Assembly: GCA_029432775.1 (NCBI GenBank)
Contig: JAROAZ010000009.1
Location: 145,878 to 209,877, forward strand
Length of the DNA stretch: 64,000 bases
Direction of reading: 5' to 3'
Origin: Pontiellaceae bacterium B12227
GTDB lineage: Bacteria; Verrucomicrobiota; Kiritimatiellia; Kiritimatiellales; Pontiellaceae
Below the pieces are notes generated by a model that saw only the letters and a program-made list of their open reading frames with translations, ran no database searches and was not told the origin of the DNA. Positions within the stretch are counted from its first letter, which is position 1; every line of letters begins with the position of its first letter. Both the position numbers and the translations under genes were made by a program. Below, piece by piece: positions 7,260 through 14,962 of this stretch.

Positions 7260-9908
7260 ATGGACTTCTTTACTCAGTTAGAGATGGATCGCATTGGCAG
7301 GGTAATTGGATGTATCAGGGATATTTTTCCGTGGATCAGCCTGTTGGTGCTTTTGGTAACAACCATTGCCGTTGCATTGTCGGAAAAACGGAGACGGTCA
7401 CTCGTGCTGGAACTTTCGGCGGAAGAGGAGCGGATCGAAGGCCTGGATATTGACTCTGAAGAAAAGGACCGATTGTTCAAAGCGATCGCTCCACTCCCGG
7501 AATCACGTGAGGCCTATCCTTTGCCCGACCTGTCTTTACGCCTGATCTCGGCATTGGCAAAAGTTTTTGGATTCCTGAAAATCGTTCTGCTGCTGGGGAC
7601 GGCCTATGGCATGCTGCAGATTGCCCGGATGCCGGATGCTCAGTGGAACTGTGATCATCCCGTTTTAACCGTTCTGTGGCTTAGTTTATTCGTGGTCTTT
7701 GCTCTGTTGCAGATCGTGGCTTCTACGAGAGTAACCCGCGGGAGAAACTGGGCGCGCCGTTTTCTGATTGTTATGGCGGTTCTTGATATCGGTTCTACTT
7801 CCGGAACGGGAATGCCCTTTGAAGTTCTTTGGCGGGGCGTTTTAATCGCGATGTCCGTGTACACCTTATGGGTGTTGCTGCTTCGCAAATATGCGCAGGG
7901 CGCTTTAATGCACGAATTCAGAACCACCCGCATCTGGCAGAAGGTGGCGGTTATCGTTCTATGCCTACTTTCTTTATTACAAACACCCTTTCAATTCCGA
8001 GGGAACGTAACGCTGAATAATTCTTTCAGAAACATTGAATTTTCTTTTGCAACAGGAGGAGGGGGGACCATGTTTCCTGTCCGCCGCGTGGTTCTGCAGG
8101 CCGGCGATTCCAGTGCTGAAACATGGAGGTTGATGGAGGAACTCAGTCAGGCGCTGGACACTCAAACGGAGTTAATCGAATTTGGGAAATCTGTGCGCTC
8201 GCCATTGAAGGTAACCGACCTGTATCTGCTGATCTGCAAAACCGTCGATGTTGATAAAGAAAAGCCACCGGCGCGGGAACAGCAAATACCCCGCGAGGTC
8301 CTGAAGCTCATTGCAAAAGATAATCCGGAGGTCGCCTCCCATTTTCTTCCCCAGCAGAGGGGGGATAAAGAGATTGCATTCGAAATTGAAACGATCTTAC
8401 ACCGTCCGTCATCGCTTCGACCACGTTGGCGAGTTAAAACAAAGCAGGTTAATGATTCGGATCTACGTTTTAATGTTAAAGCCGAATATTCCAAGGGTGC
8501 CCTGGACGAGATCCTTGAAGACATCCGGAATTCTGTCGCGAAAGCTGTGAATGAATATATTGCAGACCGGAACAGGGAGTCGATGATTACGGAGCTTCCT
8601 GATGTGTTGGCCGCAGTTGATGAGCCGTTTCCGATTCCGGAATATGAGTTTATGTCCAATGCGGTTTTATTGGCCCGAACCTATTTGCCGGATGCCGAGA
8701 TCAACCTTTACCGACTAGGCGACTTTTCAGCCGAAACCGTGAGTTCGGTTTCGAACCAGCTGATCAGTACGGGATGGAAGCACGATTGGAACAACAGATT
8801 TGAGCATACAAACCGGTATGCCGTCATCCGGGGACCTAAAGTGTTTCATGGCCAGCATGATTTGCCGCATGTGTACTTCATCGATGCACAATGCCGGAAG
8901 GTGGATCTGACCGAAGAGTATCTCGCAGATTTCTGTCAGACTCGATTCGGGGAATTTATTGAAATATTCCAGCCCAGGTCGGTTTCAGCAGCGGTATATC
9001 GGGAATCAATGGACGCTTACCTTAAAAAGCCTGCGCTGACGGCGAAGGAGCTCTTGGCGGTGTATCAAAATATTTCGAACTGGGATGCATTTAAATCCCG
9101 ACGGCCGGAGTTGCTTTTCCGGTTTGCTGAACAACTGTATGGAGAACCTGCCCCTGAGGAGACCTTTGAGCTTTATTCTGCACTGGGTAAGGAAATTACC
9201 GTTGAGCGAAGCGCTGATCCCGTTTATGCGGAAATTGAAAAGCTCTATGCCGACCGAATAATCCACCTGGAACTGGTGGAAGATACCAATGGATTAAAAC
9301 GGGTGGAGGGGATGATCTCCGGGTTGGATCAGCCGCGCCTGATTACCTTCAGCAAGCCGGCAGATGATTCGGTGAATGGCCGAGAGGTTCTACCCTACTT
9401 TTTCATGGGTCATGTAGAAATGTTGGATGATGGTCAGATTAAAAGCCTGTATTGGGCGCCTAATGGTCGCGGCAGCTCAACGGGGAAAAAGCTGAGTGCG
9501 AGCTATATTAAAAAACAGCATTTCAGTGCAGAGTTTTCCGGCGGAGAAAGTTTTGGGTCCTTGGATCCCTGGGGATCTCAGGAGGCGATGGAAAAGCGGA
9601 TGAAGTCGGGGGATCTGCTCGTTGTGTATGAGTTTTTGTCCGAGTCCAATGAGCTGAGTTTAAATATGGTGCTAAATGATGATGCGATGACGTTGTGCCG
9701 AACCGCAGACGGACAGTATCAGCTGGATGATGTCTTGATGATGCCGGAAGAGCTTGCTTTGGCGCTGCAGGAGGAACGGGCGAAGGAAAATGGTTTGGGA
9801 GTGATAGCGTATTTTTCAAAAGAGGATAAAAAGGCCTTCTGGAAGGATGTATCCCGCAGTCAACGCCCCGTATGGATCAGGTATGAAGATCCTGTCGTAG
9901 GTAAATAA
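7260..9908 (+). CDS. Large membrane-anchored protein of unknown function
   Basis: This 882-residue protein is not one I recognise. Hydrophobic segments lie at about residues 23-41, 90-112, 126-148, 160-175, 186-206 and 224-240. They are followed by about 640 soluble residues with mixed alpha/beta character. GGGGATGGG precedes the ATG. It follows the DUF2089 regulator by 13 bases and is probably co-transcribed. The pairing resembles a small cytosolic DNA-binding protein acting with a membrane sensor, but this is only inferred from position. The stop lies 6 bases from the convergent queA stop. Confidence 0.8.
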   Translation: MDFFTQLEMDRIGRVIGCIRDIFPWISLLVLLVTTIAVALSEKRRRSLVLELSAEEERIEGLDIDSEEKDRLFKAIAPLPESREAYPLPDLSLRLISALAKVFGFLKIVLLLGTAYGMLQIARMPDAQWNCDHPVLTVLWLSLFVVFALLQIVASTRVTRGRNWARRFLIVMAVLDIGSTSGTGMPFEVLWRGVLIAMSVYTLWVLLLRKYAQGALMHEFRTTRIWQKVAVIVLCLLSLLQTPFQFRGNVTLNNSFRNIEFSFATGGGGTMFPVRRVVLQAGDSSAETWRLMEELSQALDTQTELIEFGKSVRSPLKVTDLYLLICKTVDVDKEKPPAREQQIPREVLKLIAKDNPEVASHFLPQQRGDKEIAFEIETILHRPSSLRPRWRVKTKQVNDSDLRFNVKAEYSKGALDEILEDIRNSVAKAVNEYIADRNRESMITELPDVLAAVDEPFPIPEYEFMSNAVLLARTYLPDAEINLYRLGDFSAETVSSVSNQLISTGWKHDWNNRFEHTNRYAVIRGPKVFHGQHDLPHVYFIDAQCRKVDLTEEYLADFCQTRFGEFIEIFQPRSVSAAVYRESMDAYLKKPALTAKELLAVYQNISNWDAFKSRRPELLFRFAEQLYGEPAPEETFELYSALGKEITVERSADPVYAEIEKLYADRIIHLELVEDTNGLKRVEGMISGLDQPRLITFSKPADDSVNGREVLPYFFMGHVEMLDDGQIKSLYWAPNGRGSSTGKKLSASYIKKQHFSAEFSGGESFGSLDPWGSQEAMEKRMKSGDLLVVYEFLSESNELSLNMVLNDDAMTLCRTADGQYQLDDVLMMPEELALALQEERAKENGLGVIAYFSKEDKKAFWKDVSRSQRPVWIRYEDPVVGK

Positions 9909-9914
9909 ATTTTC

Positions 9915-10946
9915 CTAAAGAATCAGCATGCAGTCGCCATAGCTGAAGAAACGGTATTTTTCCTCTACCGCAATTTTGTAGGCCTTGAGCATGAGGTCGC
10001 GGTCGGCGAAGGCGGACATCATCATGAGCAGGGTTGATTTCGGCAGGTGGAAGTTGGTGAGGATGGCATCCACGTGCAGGAACTCGTAGGGCGGGTAGAT
10101 GAAAATGTTGGTGGAGCCTTCTGCACTTCCAAGGATTGGAAGACTTTCGAGCGTCCGGACGCTGGTAGAGCCGACGGCGACAATTTTTCCTCCGTTTTTA
10201 CGGGCATTGGAAATCGTTGCTGCGGCTTCTTCCGATACCTGATAGCGCTCGTGGTGCATTTCGTGGTCGGTGATGATTTCCGCAGAAACGGGGCGGAAGG
10301 TGCCGAGGCCGACGTGCAGAGTGAGCTCGGCTTTGGAAACGCCCTGTTTTTCCAGGGTTTGGAACAATTCGGGCGTAAAGTGGAGTCCGGCCGTGGGGGC
10401 CGCGGCGGCGCCGGGCTCGGAGGCATAGACCGTCTGATACCGGTTTTTGTCCTCTTCGATCTGCTCGGGCGTCTGTTCCTTGCGGGCAATATAGGGAGGC
10501 AGGGGCGGGACCCCCTCTTCGTCGAGCACTTCCATGAGCGGTCGGTTGGATTCAATTTTGAGGAGCGCTTCGCCCTGTTCACCGTTTTCAAGCATGGTGG
10601 CGGTGGCTTTGCCGGAGCAGAGGGAAAGTACATCGCCCACCTTGGGACGGCGGGAGGTTTTCATGAGAACTTTCCAAACCTTGGAAGCCGTTTCCTCCAG
10701 CAGGAGCAGCTCGATCTTGCCGCCGGAGGCTTTTTTGCCGAATACACGGGCCGGAATGACTTTCGTATTGTTGACGACCAGCACATCGGGTTCGCGGAGG
10801 TATTCCACAATATCGGTTATATGGCGGTGTTCAATAGCGCCGGAGTCGCGGTGCAACACCATCATTCGCGCCAGCTCCCTCCGTTCGGGCGGGTGCTGCG
10901 CGATGAGCTCGGGCGGCAGATCGTAGTTGAATAGGTCGGTTTTCAT
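9915..10946 (-). CDS. queA: tRNA preQ1(34) S-adenosylmethionine ribosyltransferase-isomerase
   Basis: The 343-residue product is full length and carries QueA hallmarks: FNYDLPPELIAQHP at the N-terminus, VNNTKVIPARVFGKK, GAAAAPTAGLHFTPEL, HVGLGTFRPV and LTNFHLPKSTLLMMMSAF. The enzyme moves the ribosyl part of SAM to 7-aminomethyl-7-deazaguanine in tRNA, giving epoxyqueuosine. The gene stands alone on the minus strand. Three palindromes of the TTCCA-N5-TGGAA type lie inside it (10127, 10350, 10672), each read in a different way by the protein (LPILGS, FQTLE, SKVWK). Confidence 0.97.
   Translation of the reverse strand: MKTDLFNYDLPPELIAQHPPERRELARMMVLHRDSGAIEHRHITDIVEYLREPDVLVVNNTKVIPARVFGKKASGGKIELLLLEETASKVWKVLMKTSRRPKVGDVLSLCSGKATATMLENGEQGEALLKIESNRPLMEVLDEEGVPPLPPYIARKEQTPEQIEEDKNRYQTVYASEPGAAAAPTAGLHFTPELFQTLEKQGVSKAELTLHVGLGTFRPVSAEIITDHEMHHERYQVSEEAAATISNARKNGGKIVAVGSTSVRTLESLPILGSAEGSTNIFIYPPYEFLHVDAILTNFHLPKSTLLMMMSAFADRDLMLKAYKIAVEEKYRFFSYGDCMLIL
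10127..10141. repeat. TTCCA-N5-TGGAA palindrome
   Basis: Copy inside queA, read as LPILGS. Confidence 0.9.
10350..10364. repeat. TTCCA-N5-TGGAA palindrome
   Basis: Copy inside queA, read as FQTLE. Confidence 0.9.
10672..10686. repeat. TTCCA-N5-TGGAA palindrome
   Basis: Copy inside queA, read as SKVWK. Confidence 0.9.
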
Positions 10947-10999
10947 CTGATAGTTTCTCTAAACCGCAGAAGGATACGTAACCGCAGAGGGAAATAAAG

Positions 11000-11638
11000 A
11001 TGAAACTGACCACGACTTCCAACCATCGGAACGGATTCACCCTGATCGAACTGATGGTGGTGATCGCCATTATCGGCATACTTTTCACTCTCGTTTCTCC
11101 ACAGATTGGAAAAGCGCGATTGCGCGGCAAGCTGACCCAGCAGGCGCATCATGCCAAATCGATCGTGGAAGCGATCATTGCCAGCGAATCGAGCAGTAAA
11201 TTTTCAACCGGCTGGCCGAGCAGCTCGGACACGAACACCGCCAGTTCGACGGAATATCTCGTTTCTCTGGTAGAGGGCGGCTATCTGGATGTGGATTATG
11301 CCTTTTTTGCCGGCCCGAACATGCGTCCGGCGATTGATCAGGACGATTTCGAGAATAATCCGGACGAGTGCAACGCCTGGTGCATCATTCTTGATTTAAA
11401 TGATGCCACGCCGGGAAACCTTCCCGCGGTGTATATGCGTAACTACAGCATTTCAGCGGCTGAGTTTTCCGATGAACACATTCCGACCGGCCTGAAAGGT
11501 TTTGCTTTTGCCACAAAAAACGGGGAAGCCGTGGTGGTGCAGCAGGGGGATATGGATGATTCGGAGGCATTTGACTCCATTTTCAATCTTGAAAAACTCA
11601 ATGATATTGAGGGGCTGACGGTCATGGAGCCGCAATAG
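11000..11638 (+). CDS. Type II secretion/type IV pilin-like pseudopilin
   Basis: The 212-residue product starts with a short basic leader followed by the prepilin cleavage and helix motif NGFTLIELMVVIAIIGIL. A prepilin peptidase would cut after the Gly, leaving a mature N-terminal Phe. The C-terminal part is a globular acidic domain with ordinary pseudopilin length. No other secretion genes are adjacent, so it may be an orphan (GspG/H-like) pseudopilin. It is followed by a strong terminator at 11659. A degenerate palindrome copy (TTCCAACCATCGGAA, 11017-11031) lies in the leader-coding sequence. Confidence 0.85.
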   Translation: MKLTTTSNHRNGFTLIELMVVIAIIGILFTLVSPQIGKARLRGKLTQQAHHAKSIVEAIIASESSSKFSTGWPSSSDTNTASSTEYLVSLVEGGYLDVDYAFFAGPNMRPAIDQDDFENNPDECNAWCIILDLNDATPGNLPAVYMRNYSISAAEFSDEHIPTGLKGFAFATKNGEAVVVQQGDMDDSEAFDSIFNLEKLNDIEGLTVMEPQ

Positions 11639-11658
11639 GTCGAAAAGTGTTTTCAACA

Positions 11659-11692
11659 AAACCTCCGTTGGGTATGTTCCGCGGAGGTTTTT
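11659..11692 (+). terminator. Rho-independent terminator after the pseudopilin gene
   Basis: A 9-bp perfect stem, AAACCTCCG with CGGAGGTTT, has a 14-base loop and runs into TTTTTG. It separates the pseudopilin gene from purD. Confidence 0.85.
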
Positions 11693-11720
11693 GATTATTA
11701 GCTTTTTAGGAGAGAACGAA

Positions 11721-13016
11721 ATGAAAATATTGGTTGTGGGCAACGGCGGACGCGAGCATACGCTGGCCTGGAAACTGGCAAACGACAGCGCCAAACCTGA
11801 AATTTACTGTACGCCCGGCAATGCGGGCACCGCCGAACTGGGGACCAACCTGAACTTCGGAGCCACTGATCTGGATGGTATTCAGGGCTGGTGCGCTGAA
11901 AATAAGCCCGATCTGGTGGTTATTGGCCCGGAAGCACCGCTTTGCGCGGGGCTGACGGATCTGCTGGAAGCCGACGGCATCCGGGTGTTCGGGCCGAATA
12001 AAGCCGCGGCCGAAATGGAAGGATCCAAACAGTTTGCCAAGGAAATCATGAAAGCCGGCGGCGTTCCGACCTCGGCCTATGAAACCTTTACCGATCCGGA
12101 CAAAGCCTGTGCGTATGTCCGCGAGCGGGGCGCCCCCATCGTGATCAAAGCCGACGGCCTGGCGGCCGGTAAGGGCGTTACGGTTGCTGAAACCGTTGAG
12201 CAGGCGGAAGCAGCCATTAAGGATGCGCTGGAAGGCAATGCGTTCGGCGATGCCGGCAGCCGCGTGGTAATCGAAGATTTCCTCGTGGGCGAAGAAGCCT
12301 CCATTCTGGCGCTGATTGACGGCGAAAATGTGGTCATGCTGGCCTCCTCGCAGGACCACAAACGTATTTTTGAAAAGGACGGAGGTCCGAACACGGGCGG
12401 CATGGGCGCCTATTCGCCGGCATCGATCGTGACGGACACGGTTTTGAAGAAGGTGAAGGAAGAGGTCTATGACCGGACGCTGGCTGAGCTCAAGAAGCGC
12501 GGCATCACCTATAAGGGCGTGTTGTATGCCGGCTTGATGATCGAAAACGACCAGCCGAGCGTGGTGGAATTCAACTGCCGCTTCGGCGATCCGGAAACGC
12601 AGTGTGTGCTGGCCCGCTGGGACGGGGACATGCTTCCGGCCATTAACGGCGTGATTGACGGAAACCTCTCGGAAGACATGATTTCATGGAAAGACGAGTT
12701 CAGCGCGTGTGTGGTGATGGTGGCCGGTGGTTATCCCGGCGACTATGCAAAGGGTGATGAAATCCAGAACCTGGATAAAGCCAATGCGGTTGATGATACC
12801 ATTGTTTTCCATGCCGGGACGGCACTTGAAGGCGATAAGGTGGTTACTGCCGGCGGCCGCGTTTTGGGTGTTACCTCGTTGGGGCATGATGTTGAGGATG
12901 CGCTTTCCAAGGCGTACATTGCGGTTGAGACCATCAGCTTTAAGGGCGCGTTTTATCGCAACGACATTGCGCACCGGGAACTGAAGCGCCTGGGCATCGA
13001 TTTTAATAACGAATAG
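11721..13016 (+). CDS. purD: Phosphoribosylamine-glycine ligase (GARS)
   Basis: The 431-residue product is an ATP-grasp ligase of purine synthesis that joins glycine to 5-phosphoribosylamine. Visible features are the N-terminal GNGGREHTLAWKL, the ATP-grasp stretch IKADGLAAGKGVTVAE, GGPNTGGMGAYSPA and EFNCRFGDPETQ. Length is normal. AGGAGAG precedes the ATG at 11721, so the open frame from 11691 is not used. purE follows 11 bases downstream, forming a purine operon. Confidence 0.97.
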   Translation: MKILVVGNGGREHTLAWKLANDSAKPEIYCTPGNAGTAELGTNLNFGATDLDGIQGWCAENKPDLVVIGPEAPLCAGLTDLLEADGIRVFGPNKAAAEMEGSKQFAKEIMKAGGVPTSAYETFTDPDKACAYVRERGAPIVIKADGLAAGKGVTVAETVEQAEAAIKDALEGNAFGDAGSRVVIEDFLVGEEASILALIDGENVVMLASSQDHKRIFEKDGGPNTGGMGAYSPASIVTDTVLKKVKEEVYDRTLAELKKRGITYKGVLYAGLMIENDQPSVVEFNCRFGDPETQCVLARWDGDMLPAINGVIDGNLSEDMISWKDEFSACVVMVAGGYPGDYAKGDEIQNLDKANAVDDTIVFHAGTALEGDKVVTAGGRVLGVTSLGHDVEDALSKAYIAVETISFKGAFYRNDIAHRELKRLGIDFNNE

Positions 13017-13027
13017 GAGAATAAATT

Positions 13028-13543
13028 ATGGCAGCTAAGAAAAAGCCTACCGTAGCAATCGTAATGGGTAGCAAGACCGACTGGCCCGTGATGGAATTCA
13101 CGCGCAACACGCTGAAAGAGTTCGGCATCGAAAGCACCGTTAAGGTGATGTCTGCACACCGCACACCGCACGAAGCGGTCGAGTTTGCGGAAGGTGCCGC
13201 CAAGAACGGCTATAAAGTAATCATTGGCGCGGCCGGCGGAGCGGCGCACCTGTGCGGTGTTCTGGCGGGACACACCATCCTTCCGGTAGTCGGTGTTCCG
13301 GTTAAGGGCTGGGCGCTCGACGGAATGGATTCCCTGCTATCCACTGTACAGATGCCCAAGGGCGTTCCGGTGGCTACCGTGGCAATCGGCAAAGCCGGAG
13401 CCATTAATGCGGCCATTCTTGCGGTTCAGATGATGGCTATTGGCGATCCGGCGCTGAAGCGCAAGCTGACAGCATTTAAGAAGAGCATGGCCGCGGAAGT
13501 CATCGCCGCCGATGCCGAGCTTCAGAAAGAGCTCGAAGGCTAA
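13028..13543 (+). CDS. purE: N5-carboxyaminoimidazole ribonucleotide mutase
   Basis: The 171-residue product shows class I PurE motifs: IVMGSKTDWPVM, MSAHRTPHEA and GAAGGAAHLCGVLAGHT (the usual HLPG reads HLCG). It converts N5-CAIR to CAIR in purine synthesis and normally works with purK, which is not in the window. AGGAGAATAAATT precedes the ATG. It is co-transcribed with purD and ends at a long hairpin terminator. The lysine-rich start (MAAKKKPT) is a minor extension. Confidence 0.95.
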   Translation: MAAKKKPTVAIVMGSKTDWPVMEFTRNTLKEFGIESTVKVMSAHRTPHEAVEFAEGAAKNGYKVIIGAAGGAAHLCGVLAGHTILPVVGVPVKGWALDGMDSLLSTVQMPKGVPVATVAIGKAGAINAAILAVQMMAIGDPALKRKLTAFKKSMAAEVIAADAELQKELEG

Positions 13544-13575
13544 GCCTGCTGATTCGTCACGTTTGAGTCGTGATT

Positions 13576-13613
13576 ATCCAATGGTTGGAAGTTTCCAACC
13601 ATTGGATTTTTTT
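13576..13613 (+). terminator. purDE terminator built from the TTCCAA palindrome
   Basis: A perfect 15-bp inverted repeat (arms 13576-13590 and 13593-13607, two-base centre) is followed by seven T. Each arm is itself a copy of the window-wide TCCAA-N3-TTGGA palindrome, so the terminator appears to be made of two inverted copies. Confidence 0.85.
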
Positions 13614-13624
13614 GTGCTCAGGTT

Positions 13625-13813
13625 TTACTTTTCCACGCCGAATTTACCGAGGATCTTTTCCATCAGGCACCATTTGGTGATGCCGGACTGGAGCAGGTTG
13701 GCCCCGACAAATACCGTGAACCACAGCCAGTTTTGATTTACGTAATAGGCGAGCGCCAGTGATATCAGAATAAATGAACCGGCGATGATGCGAATCATAT
13801 TTTCCATTTTCAT
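13625..13813 (-). CDS. DUF2892/YgaP-like small inner-membrane protein
   Basis: This 62-residue protein has two hydrophobic segments (about 7-24 and 29-44) and ends with GITKWCLMEKILGKFGV. That resembles the G-T-x-x-C-x-x-x-x-x-L-G end of the DUF2892 family, the membrane part of YgaP-type rhodaneses. The function is unknown; the family is often linked to sulfur metabolism or rhodaneses, and two rhodaneses lie at 30.8-31.5 kb. Similar sequence blocks with palindromes flank it on both sides (about 13551 and 13881). Confidence 0.75.
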   Translation of the reverse strand: MKMENMIRIIAGSFILISLALAYYVNQNWLWFTVFVGANLLQSGITKWCLMEKILGKFGVEK

Positions 13814-13963
13814 TACTCAATCCTCCAAGGGTTGGAAGAATAGGTAAAATACGGGTGGTTGTGTAGTTGTTTTTGGCGCTGATTTGTGATGCTTGAGTCG
13901 TGAATCTCCAAGGGTTGTTTCGACTATAGGTTTTTATTCACGCCTCACGTTCAATCGTCATGT

Positions 13964-14914
13964 CTACAGCTGCTCCCAGAAACCGCGCGGTCCCTGGCTG
14001 ATTCGCCAGAAGGCGATGCCGCGGACGGGGCGGGATCCGTAGAGGTCCATTTTTGCGTTGAGTGACGGCATCGACTCGAAATGCACGTTCATGGTGACGT
14101 TGGTGGTGTAGGAATAGCTGCCACCGTTTTCCGGGGTGCTCTCCAACTGGGCACCCCGTTTGCGAAGGTCGGTCCATATTTCCGGATTGCGCATGGCGGC
14201 CGCGGTTTTCTCTTTCTGCCAGGAGCGCCCGTAGAGCGGGATGCCCATTACAATTTTTTCGGCAGGGATGGTCTGCAATGCGTAGTCGTAGATTTTGCTG
14301 CACCAGGGCAGGGAGGCGATGGGGCCGTGGCCGCCGCCGCGGTAGTGTTCGTCGTAGGCCATGATGATGACGCGGTCGGCAACTTTTCCAATGAACGGAT
14401 AGTCGAAAGCATCCGCCGGGTTTTTCTTTTTATGATCCGCCCAGCGGGCCATCACGGCTACGCTGAATATCTTGTCTTTCGGCAGGGCATTCTTTACGGC
14501 CAGGAGAAATTTAAGGTAGTAGGCTTTGTCTTTCGAGCTTACGCTTTCGATATCGATTTGCACGCCGTCGAACGGTCCGCACCGGTCCACGATGCCGTCA
14601 ATGATCCTTTGGCGGAAGGGGAGCTTCGGGTCGAGGTAGATATGGGCAAGCGTGGTGCTCCAGGGAATGGTAATGACTAGGTGGTAGCGCGTGTCCGGGG
14701 TGGTTCCGGGAAGCGTGGGAGGAGACAGGTGCCCGCCGGACAGGTTGCCGTCGCCATCCACAGCCGCACTGAAGCAGCCAATGTCCGTGATCGGGGACGA
14801 GGCCGGAAAATATTTTTCTTCGCCTTTCATCAAATAGGCCCAGGTTTCGTTGAACCGGGCACTGCTTGTGATGACCGCAGAGAGAGTGAACAGGATGGCT
14901 ATCAATAGTTTCAT
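13964..14914 (-). CDS. Secreted glycoside hydrolase family 18-like protein
   Basis: The 316-residue product has a signal peptide (MKLLIAILFTLSAVITSSA) and a GH18 barrel. The catalytic strand reads FDGVQIDIES: the acid Glu and the preceding Asp of DGxDxDxE are kept, while the first inner Asp is Gln. Other hallmarks are IIMAYDEHY, IVMGIPLYGRSW and a C-terminal GIAFWRISQGPRG strand. GH18 proteins hydrolyse chitin or peptidoglycan-like N-acetylhexosamine polymers; spore and cortex hydrolases such as YdhD are also in this group. The start codon lies within a 13-bp inverted repeat (14908-14942). Confidence 0.85.
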   Translation of the reverse strand: MKLLIAILFTLSAVITSSARFNETWAYLMKGEEKYFPASSPITDIGCFSAAVDGDGNLSGGHLSPPTLPGTTPDTRYHLVITIPWSTTLAHIYLDPKLPFRQRIIDGIVDRCGPFDGVQIDIESVSSKDKAYYLKFLLAVKNALPKDKIFSVAVMARWADHKKKNPADAFDYPFIGKVADRVIIMAYDEHYRGGGHGPIASLPWCSKIYDYALQTIPAEKIVMGIPLYGRSWQKEKTAAAMRNPEIWTDLRKRGAQLESTPENGGSYSYTTNVTMNVHFESMPSLNAKMDLYGSRPVRGIAFWRISQGPRGFWEQL

Positions 14915-14942
14915 GCACCCACGGTATGCGGGTGCATGAAAC
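14908..14942 (-). promoter_or_regulatory. Inverted repeat enclosing the GH18 start codon
   Basis: Perfect 13-bp arms (14908-14920, 14930-14942) have a 9-base loop. The annotated ATG (14914-14912) lies in one arm and its mirror ATG in the other. There is no T-run, so a terminator is unlikely; a hairpin that hides the start codon or a dyad operator is possible. Confidence 0.5.
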
Positions 14943-14962
14943 CTGTCAAGGATGGGGGCGGC

